From: Rhodospirillales bacterium
Lineage (GTDB): Bacteria > Pseudomonadota > Alphaproteobacteria > Rhodospirillales > UBA2165
Direction: 5' to 3'
Assembly (NCBI GenBank): GCA_022822205.1
Contig: JAJECC010000133.1
Span: forward strand, 1 to 48,201
DNA length: 48,201 nucleotides
Below are positions 41,283 to 48,201 of the stretch, one piece after another. Position 1 is the first letter of the stretch. Each line of letters begins with the position of its first letter. Position numbers and translations under genes: made by a program. The notes beneath the pieces were generated by a model. That model did not search any database. It was not told the DNA's origin and saw only the letters and a list, made by a program, of their open reading frames with translations.

Positions 41283-42353
41283 ATGATAATTTTGGGCATC
41301 GAAACCAGCTGCGACGAGACCTCGGCGGCGGTCGTCGACGATTCGGCGGGCGCGGCTTCGGCGCGAATCCGAAGCAATGTCGTCAAATCGCAGATCGACG
41401 AGCACCGCCCGTTCGGCGGCATCGTCCCCGAGGTCGCGGCGCGGGCCCACCTTCGGCACCTGGACGGGCTGATCGGGCGGGCCATGGCGGAGGCGGGCGC
41501 CGATTGGACCGAGCTCGACGGGGTCGCGGCGACCGGCGGGCCCGGATTGATCGGCGGCGTCATCGTCGGCGTCATGTCCGGCAAGGCCATCGCCGCGGTG
41601 CACGGCCTGCCGTTCCTGGCGGTGAACCATCTGGAGGGGCACGCGCTTACCGCGCGGCTTACCGACGATCTGGAATTTCCCTATCTCCTGCTCCTGGTGT
41701 CGGGCGGCCATTGCCAGCTGCTGGCGGTCGAAGGCGTCGGCGCCTACCGGCGCCTCGGCACCACCATCGACGACGCCATCGGCGAGGCATTCGACAAGAC
41801 CGCCAAGATGCTGGGGCTTGGTTATCCCGGCGGTCCCCGGGTCGAGGCGAGGGCGCGCAACGGCGAGCCGGACCGGTTCAGGCTGCCCCGGCCGATGAAG
41901 GGCCGGGCGGGATGCCATTTCTCCTTCTCCGGCCTGAAGACGGCGGTCCGTCACGCCATCGACGGTCTCGGCCGCGCGCCCACCGAAACCGACATCGACG
42001 ATCTGTGCGCCGGGTTCCAGACGGCGGCGGGCGAAGCCATCGTCGACCGGACCGCAAACGCCATGGAAACGTTCCGCGGCCTGCACCCCGGCGCCAACGA
42101 TCTGGTGGCCGCGGGCGGCGTCGCCGCCAACGGCGCCCTTCGCACGATGCTGGAAGCGCTGTGCGGTGAAAATGGCTTCCAATTGACCGCGCCGGAGCCC
42201 GCGCTGTGCACCGACAACGGCGCGATGATCGCCTGGGCCGGGCTGGAGCGCCTGCGGGCGGGCCGCACCGATACGCTCGACTTCGCGCCCCGGCCGCGCT
42301 GGCCGCTTGACCCGGACGCGCCGGCCGTGGCCTATGCTGGGGTCAAGGCCTAA
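41283..42353 (+). CDS. tsaD: tRNA N6-adenosine threonylcarbamoyltransferase TsaD
   Basis: 356-residue Kae1/TsaD protein, which with TsaB/E makes t6A37 in ANN-decoding tRNAs. [15 protein letters not shown] start, metal-binding His116 and His120 (VNHLEGHA), GGHCQL, and the C-terminal [13 protein letters not shown] block with the metal Asp. Start at 41283 leaves no upstream extension. Followed 51 bp later by gpsA, a conserved alphaproteobacterial pair. Confidence 0.97.
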   Translation: MIILGIETSCDETSAAVVDDSAGAASARIRSNVVKSQIDEHRPFGGIVPEVAARAHLRHLDGLIGRAMAEAGADWTELDGVAATGGPGLIGGVIVGVMSGKAIAAVHGLPFLAVNHLEGHALTARLTDDLEFPYLLLLVSGGHCQLLAVEGVGAYRRLGTTIDDAIGEAFDKTAKMLGLGYPGGPRVEARARNGEPDRFRLPRPMKGRAGCHFSFSGLKTAVRHAIDGLGRAPTETDIDDLCAGFQTAAGEAIVDRTANAMETFRGLHPGANDLVAAGGVAANGALRTMLEALCGENGFQLTAPEPALCTDNGAMIAWAGLERLRAGRTDTLDFAPRPRWPLDPDAPAVAYAGVKA

Positions 42354-42404
42354 GCGGCCTGAGCGCGGCGGACACCGGGCGGACACAGACATGCGGGGGC
42401 AACC

Positions 42405-43397
42405 ATGACCAAGATCGGCGTATTGGGCGGCGGCGCCTGGGGAACGGCGCTGGCCGCGGCGGCATGCCGGGCCGGAGCCGAGGTGCTGATCCAGGCCCGC
42501 GAGCCGGAAGTGGCCGAGGCGATCAACACCGGCCACGTCAATTCGCTGTTTCTCCCGGGCGCCGAACTCGATCCCGGGATTCGCGCGACCACGGCAGTCG
42601 CCGAGGCCGTCGATGCGGATGTCGTCCTGGCGGTCACTCCGGCTCAGCACCTTCGGGAGGCCCTGGAGGGCCTGGCCGGTCAATGGCCCAGGGACGTGCC
42701 CGCGGTCATCTGCTCCAAGGGGATCGAGCAGGAGACCTGCGCGCTGATGAGCGAAATCGCCGCCGAAGCCCTGCCCGAAGCCCCCGTCGCCGTTCTGTCG
42801 GGCCCCACTTTCGCCATCGAGGTGGCCCTCGATCAGCCGACGGCGGTGACCGTCGCCTCGCAAAGCCCCGGGGTGAACGACCGCGTCATCCCGGCCCTGT
42901 CGTCGTCCCGGTTCCGCATTTACGGCTCCGACGACGTCATCGGCGCCCAGATCGGCGGGGCGGTGAAGAACGTGCTCGCCATCGCCTGCGGTATCGTCGA
43001 GGGACGGAAGCTGGGCGACAACACGCGCGCCGCGCTGATCACCCGGGGCCTCGCCGAGATCGTCCGCCTGGGCGCCGCCAAGGGCGCCCGGCCGGAGACG
43101 CTTTCGGGCCTGTCGGGCCTCGGCGACTTGACTCTCACCTGCAACGCCATGCAGTCGCGCAACTTTTCATTGGGCGTCGCCCTCGGCGAAGGCCGGAGCC
43201 TGGACGAGATCGTCGGCAGCCGAAACTCCATTGCCGAAGGGGTGTTCACCGCCTCTTCGGTTACCGAACTCGCCCGCCGTCTCGACGTCGAGGTGCCGAT
43301 TTGCACGGCCGTGGACGGCGTGATAAATCACTTCGCCGCCATCGATGCGACCATCGACGGCCTGCTGTCCCGCCCATTGAAGGATGAAACCGACTAA
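42405..43397 (+). CDS. gpsA: Glycerol-3-phosphate dehydrogenase [NAD(P)+]
   Basis: 330-residue GpsA, reducing dihydroxyacetone phosphate to sn-glycerol-3-phosphate for phospholipid synthesis. Rossmann motif GVLGGGAWGTALA at the N-terminus, SGPTFAIEVA, catalytic Lys in GGAVKNVLAIACG, and GLSGLGDLTLTC. In line with tsaD upstream and the YciI genes 23 bp downstream. Confidence 0.97.
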   Translation: MTKIGVLGGGAWGTALAAAACRAGAEVLIQAREPEVAEAINTGHVNSLFLPGAELDPGIRATTAVAEAVDADVVLAVTPAQHLREALEGLAGQWPRDVPAVICSKGIEQETCALMSEIAAEALPEAPVAVLSGPTFAIEVALDQPTAVTVASQSPGVNDRVIPALSSSRFRIYGSDDVIGAQIGGAVKNVLAIACGIVEGRKLGDNTRAALITRGLAEIVRLGAAKGARPETLSGLSGLGDLTLTCNAMQSRNFSLGVALGEGRSLDEIVGSRNSIAEGVFTASSVTELARRLDVEVPICTAVDGVINHFAAIDATIDGLLSRPLKDETD

Positions 43398-43420
43398 CGC
43401 CATCGCCGGGGAGCGTTCAC

Positions 43421-43705
43421 ATGTATTTTCACATTCGCTGCGTCGACAAACCGGATTCCGGCGGCCTCAGGGCCGCCACCCGGGACGAACACCTCGCCTA
43501 CCTCAAGGGCTCGGGCGTCAAGGTGGCTTTCGCCGGCCCGACCACCGACGAGGCGGACGAGGCCGTGACCGGCAGCATACTGGTCATCCAGGCGGACGAC
43601 CGCGCGGCGGCGGAGGCCTGGGCGGCCGGCGATCCCTACGCCAAGGCCGGACTGTTTTCCTCGACCACCGTCACGCCGGTCCGCAACACCATTCCCGGGG
43701 ACTGA
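43421..43705 (+). CDS. YciI-like protein (first of tandem pair)
   Basis: 94 residues, YCII fold (dimeric ferredoxin-like). Family features: His/Asp pair (RDEHLAYLKGSG), AGPTTDE, ADDRAAAEAWAAGDPYAKAGLF. Some YciI homologues act as hydrolases or small-molecule binders; role here unknown. GGGGAG precedes the start. YciI next to gpsA is common in alphaproteobacteria. Confidence 0.85.
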   Translation: MYFHIRCVDKPDSGGLRAATRDEHLAYLKGSGVKVAFAGPTTDEADEAVTGSILVIQADDRAAAEAWAAGDPYAKAGLFSSTTVTPVRNTIPGD

Positions 43706-43721
43706 CCGCCGGGCGCCGCGG

Positions 43722-44027
43722 ATGCTGTTCTTCATCTACAGGGTGGACAAGCCCGGCTCCCGGGACCTCCGCGAATCCACGCGGCCGGCGCACCTGGACT
43801 ATGCCCGCGGCCTGGGCGGGCGGCTTCGCCTCGCCGGGCCGACCCTGGATGAGGACGGCGGCCGCATGACCGCCAGCGTGTTCATTCTCGAAGCCGCCGA
43901 CCGCGCCGAGGCCGAGGCGCTGACCGCCGAGGACCCCTACGAGAAGGCCGGGCTGTTTGAAACCAAGATCGTGCGGCCGTTCATGGAGGTCCCGCCCTGG
44001 GACCTGAAACCGGCCCCCGGGAACTAG
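43722..44027 (+). CDS. YciI-like protein (second of tandem pair)
   Basis: 101 residues, a diverged duplicate of the preceding gene (RVDKPGSRDLRESTRPAHLDYARG; AGPTLDEDGGRM; DPYEKAGLFETKIV). The His of the active pair is kept (AHLDY). Starts 16 bp after its neighbour and runs into the EVE-protein gene, so the genes 42405-45320 look like one operon. Confidence 0.83.
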   Translation: MLFFIYRVDKPGSRDLRESTRPAHLDYARGLGGRLRLAGPTLDEDGGRMTASVFILEAADRAEAEALTAEDPYEKAGLFETKIVRPFMEVPPWDLKPAPGN

Positions 44028-44047
44028 ACAAGCATAGGAGATTCGCC

Positions 44048-44461
44048 ATGGCTTATTGGCTCGTCAAATCCGAACCCGGCGCCTGGTCGTGGGACGACCA
44101 CGTCAAGGCGGGCGTCGCCGAATGGGACGGCGTCCGCAACCATCAGGCCAACAACAACATGAAGGAGATGAAGATCGGCGACAGGGCCTTCTTCTATCAC
44201 TCCGTGGACGAAAAGCGGATCGTCGGCGTTCTCGAGGTGGCGAAAGAGCATTACCCCGATCATACGGATGAAACGGGCAGGTTCGGCATGGTCGATTTCA
44301 AGGCCCTCATGCCCGTCGAGACCCCGGTCACCCTGGCCGACATAAAGGCCGACGAGCGGCTTCAGGACCTGCTTCTGGTGCGTCAGTCCCGGCTCTCGGT
44401 CGTCCCCGTCTCCAGGGAGCACTGGAAAATCATCTGCGGCATGGCGGGCATCAAGGCCTGA
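44048..44461 (+). CDS. EVE domain protein
   Basis: 137-residue single EVE domain (Thy28-like): MAYWLVKSEPGAWSWDDHV, WDGVRNHQANNNMKEMKIGD and FFYHS are diagnostic. EVE domains belong to the PUA/YTH group and recognise modified bases in DNA or RNA; the free-standing alphaproteobacterial form is housekeeping-like with unproven function. AGGAG 7-8 nt upstream of the start. Confidence 0.92.
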   Translation: MAYWLVKSEPGAWSWDDHVKAGVAEWDGVRNHQANNNMKEMKIGDRAFFYHSVDEKRIVGVLEVAKEHYPDHTDETGRFGMVDFKALMPVETPVTLADIKADERLQDLLLVRQSRLSVVPVSREHWKIICGMAGIKA

Positions 44462-44478
44462 GGGGCCGCACCGGTTTC

Positions 44479-44997
44479 ATGTTCGAAGGCATCTTCAACG
44501 CCCTCAGGGACAGCATGCAGAACCATGCGCTGTCGTCGAGCCGCAAGGAGGTCCGGCGGTTCGTCGACGGACTCGTCTCCATGGGGGATGAGGACCTCGG
44601 CATCATCGTCGCCGTCGCCACGGTTGTCCGGGTCAACATGGAGGATGAGGGAATCCTGCCGAAGAAACTGTTCTCCTCCCAACAGCTGCCGGACGCCTAT
44701 GAACTCGGCCGGCACCAGATGGCGCTCAACAAGCTCGCCAAGGACTTCAACAAGCTCAAGCAGCCCACCGACGCGGTGGCCGTGATTGCGCTGTCCTACA
44801 GCCTTCGCTGCCTCAACGTGGCCGAACTGCGCGACCTCGGGCGCGCGATTTGGGGCGAACTGGCGCGCGGCTTTCCCCATGTGGAGGACAAGCTGAAGGA
44901 CGGCGAGAAGCTCAAAGGCGAGAAATTTCCGGCGCGGGTCTGGGATGAATGGCGTCAAATACCCGCCGGGCTCGAACCCGCGGAAACCGGGACATGA
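44479..44997 (+). CDS. Conserved alphaproteobacterial protein of unknown function
   Basis: 172-residue soluble, helix-rich protein. N-terminal part is SSRKEVRRFVDGLVSMGDEDLGIIVAVATVVRV (not quoted further), C-terminal half highly charged. No catalytic motif recognised. It lies 17 bp after the EVE gene and its TGA overlaps the ATG of the Rieske gene, so translation of the two is probably coupled. The position between EVE and Rieske genes suggests no clear function. Confidence 0.7.
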   Translation: MFEGIFNALRDSMQNHALSSSRKEVRRFVDGLVSMGDEDLGIIVAVATVVRVNMEDEGILPKKLFSSQQLPDAYELGRHQMALNKLAKDFNKLKQPTDAVAVIALSYSLRCLNVAELRDLGRAIWGELARGFPHVEDKLKDGEKLKGEKFPARVWDEWRQIPAGLEPAETGT

Positions 44998-45320
44998 CCC
45001 GGCTCTGCGCCCTCGACGATATCGAAGACACCGGAAGCGCCGGGATGACCGCCGGGATCGGCGGCGGCGAACGGCCGCTGATCCTGGTCCGCCGCGGCGG
45101 GCAGGTGTGGGCCTATATCAATTCGTGCCCGCATATCGGCTTGACGCTGGACATCAAGCCGGGCCGGTTCCTGTCCCTCGACAGGAAATTCATCCACTGC
45201 ACCAATCACGGCGCCCTGTTCCGGATCGAGGACGGGCTGTGCGTCGCCGGTCCCTGTGTCCGCCAGTGGCTGACCGCGGTCCCGGTCGAGGTCAGGGACG
45301 GCGGGGTATTCCTCGCCTAG
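44994..45320 (+). CDS. Rieske [2Fe-2S] domain protein
   Basis: 108 residues made almost entirely of a Rieske domain. Cluster ligands Cys45-x-His47 (SCPHIG) and Cys69-xx-His72 (CTNHG). No membrane helix or signal peptide, so a soluble ferredoxin-type electron carrier or the small subunit of an oxygenase. Start at 44994, in the ATGA overlap with the preceding stop, is preferred over the longer frame from 44949. Confidence 0.88.
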   Translation: MTRLCALDDIEDTGSAGMTAGIGGGERPLILVRRGGQVWAYINSCPHIGLTLDIKPGRFLSLDRKFIHCTNHGALFRIEDGLCVAGPCVRQWLTAVPVEVRDGGVFLA

Positions 45321-45340
45321 GGCGCGGCACAAAACGATTA

Positions 45341-45469
45341 CGTCATACCCCGGCGCAAGGCCGGGGTATCCGGATTTCCAATTCTTGAACCACAGAGACG
45401 GTGAGACGGCGAGGAGCACCGGCTGAGGCATCAAACAATCGCGTCATGGCCGGGCGCGGACCCGGCCAT
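45341..45469 (+). repeat. Modular palindromic repeat, copy 2
   Basis: Hairpin ATACCCCGGC/GCCGGGGTAT (45345-45369), conserved box 45376-45407 (contains CTTGAACCACAGAGACGG), then hairpin ATGGCCGGG/CCCGGCCAT (45446-45469). Same modules as at 16497 and 47581. Lies between the Rieske and acs genes. Confidence 0.8.
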
Positions 45470-45499
45470 CCACGCGTACCCGCCCCGCCAACGTGAATG

Positions 45500-45527
45500 T
45501 TGTCATCGCCGGCCGATTGTCGATAAT
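45500..45527 (+). promoter_or_regulatory. Probable acs promoter
   Basis: TTGTCA (45500-45505) and GATAAT (45522-45527), spacing 16 bp, about 50 bp before the acs start. Confidence 0.5.
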
Positions 45528-45578
45528 TTGAAGCCGACGGCCCGATACCGAGCCGGCGCGCAAGGGAGGTCCCGAGAG

Positions 45579-47519
<1,941 letters not shown>

Positions 47520-47580
47520 GGCCGGACCCGATTGAGCCGCCCTACGCGTGTTGCGGCGGTGAAGCCTAAACTGATTTCGT

Positions 47581-47730
47581 CATGGCCGGGCCCAGACCCG
47601 GCCATCCACGTGGATGCCCCGAACAAGTCGGGGCATGACGACTTGGTTTGTGTCTTATATCCACTCGTCATACCCCGCTTTATGCGGGGTATCCAAATTT
47701 CCAATTCCTGAACCACGGAGACGGTGAGAC
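47581..47730 (+). repeat. Modular palindromic repeat, copy 3
   Basis: Three hairpins in a row: ATGGCCGGG/CCCGGCCAT (47582-47605), ATGCCCCGA/TCGGGGCAT (47614-47636), ATACCCCGC/GCGGGGTAT (47670-47692), then the conserved box 47699-47730 (contains CCTGAACCACGGAGACGG). It is the most complete copy and fills the gap between acs and the convergent SDHAF4 gene. Confidence 0.82.
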
Positions 47731-47773
47731 AGTGAAGGGGGAGGGAGTCGGTTTGGTTTCGGCCGCCGGGCGG

Positions 47774-47944
47774 CTAGAAATCGATGGCGCGGCCGTTTTT
47801 CTCCCAGTCGCCGTAGCGGGTCGGGTCAAGGCCGTCCTTGCGGCCGCCGATTTCCTTGGGCCGTTTCGCCCGGTCCTTCTTGACTTGCTTGCCGCCGTCG
47901 GGGGTCTTGGAAACCGTGTCCTTCTCGTCCGTTTTGCCGGCCAT
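47774..47944 (-). CDS. DUF1674 / SDHAF4-like succinate dehydrogenase assembly factor
   Basis: 56-residue protein. The N-terminal half is Lys/Asp-rich and disordered; the C-terminal block KEIGGRKDGLDPTRYGDWEK ending in GRAIDF is the DUF1674/SDHAF4 signature. Homologues bind flavinylated SdhA and protect it during complex II assembly. Single gene, convergent with acs and divergent from rsmB. Confidence 0.9.
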   Translation of the reverse strand: MAGKTDEKDTVSKTPDGGKQVKKDRAKRPKEIGGRKDGLDPTRYGDWEKNGRAIDF

Positions 47945-48062
47945 CTTCCGTTTTCTCCTCGCGTCCGGGCCAATGCCTAACGGAACCCCGCCGCGCCGTC
48001 CACAACATTAAATCTTCGTCACGGACAATTGCGGCGGGCCGTCAAAGGCGTTAAGGGGTCCC

Positions 48063-48201
48063 ATGCCCCGCCTCCTCGCCCTCGACGTCCTCGACCATAT
48101 CCTGATCCGCGGGAAGTCCCTGGACGACGCATTTGCGCAGGCCCGCCGCCTGAACGAACTGGCGCCCCGGGACCGGGGCCTCGCCCGGCGGCTGGTATCG
48201 G
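48063..48201 (+). CDS. rsmB: 16S rRNA m5C967 methyltransferase RsmB (5' end only)
   Basis: 46 codons up to the window edge. MPRLLALDVLDHILIRGKSL and PRDRGLARRLV match the NusB-like N-terminal domain of RsmB/Sun. An in-frame stop lies 54 bp upstream with no other start between, and AAGGGG precedes ATG 48063. The SAM-binding domain is outside the window, so a stand-alone NusB-like protein is not excluded. Confidence 0.7.
   Translation, partial: MPRLLALDVLDHILIRGKSLDDAFAQARRLNELAPRDRGLARRLVS

Overview
The window is about 48 kb of high-G+C DNA from an alphaproteobacterium, most likely a free-living, possibly marine, Rhodospirillales-like lineage. This rests on gene order (hemC-hemD/mitofilin-hemY divergent from tsaD-gpsA), on the protein families present (DUF1223, a DUF1674 SDH assembly factor, tandem YciI proteins, a TAXI TRAP fused permease) and on REP-like palindromes typical of that group. 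No plasmid or phage backbone is visible, so it reads as chromosome.

Layout. 1-3646: an arylesterase (partial) divergent from a YbbA/YbbP-type ABC pair. 3820-7212: a Bax-inhibitor-1 membrane protein, a J-domain protein, a DUF1223 protein, a rhodanese and a GYD protein. 7424-16444: a TAXI-type TRAP transporter, a PutA proline catabolic enzyme that meets it tail to tail, and two divergent isopenicillin-N-synthase-like oxygenases. 16699-21066: a metal block with a COG0523 GTPase, Sco1, PCu(A)C, HupE/UreJ, Bfd and bacterioferritin. 21489-24124: a family III CoA-transferase followed by two tandem carboxymuconolactone-decarboxylase (CMD) family genes. 24200-28468: PPK2 and a DctPQM TRAP transporter. 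28551-36883: a lower-G+C region bounded by partial copies of a tRNA-Thr gene. It carries a tctABC transporter, a LysR regulator, a ComA-like phosphosulfolactate synthase homologue and a hipBA toxin-antitoxin pair. 36957-43397: heme genes hemY, hemD-mitofilin fusion and hemC, divergent from tsaD and gpsA. 43421-47944: two YciI proteins, an EVE protein, an unknown protein, a Rieske protein, acetyl-CoA synthetase and an SDHAF4 homologue. The right edge cuts rsmB.

The most notable observation is at 22858-23514. A CMD/AhpD-like gene has an in-frame TGA exactly where the second cysteine of its CxxC motif should be. The frame stays open through the TGA to a natural stop. It aligns without a gap to the tandem paralogue, and the TGA is followed at the right distance by a stable hairpin with a small G-starting apical loop. 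This is the expected architecture of a bacterial selenoprotein (CxxU) with a SECIS element. Ordinary annotation would split it into two fragments.

The second is the tRNA-Thr island. An intact tRNA-Thr(CGT) lies at 36808-36883, and two 3'-fragments of it at 34766 and 28551 define two adjacent segments of about 2.0 and 6.2 kb with no integrase. The small one is essentially a hipBA module preceded by four evenly spaced palindromic operators. Further points are a HemD-mitofilin fusion, a modular dispersed palindromic repeat present three times, and a 10-bp tandem repeat upstream of the CoA-transferase gene.
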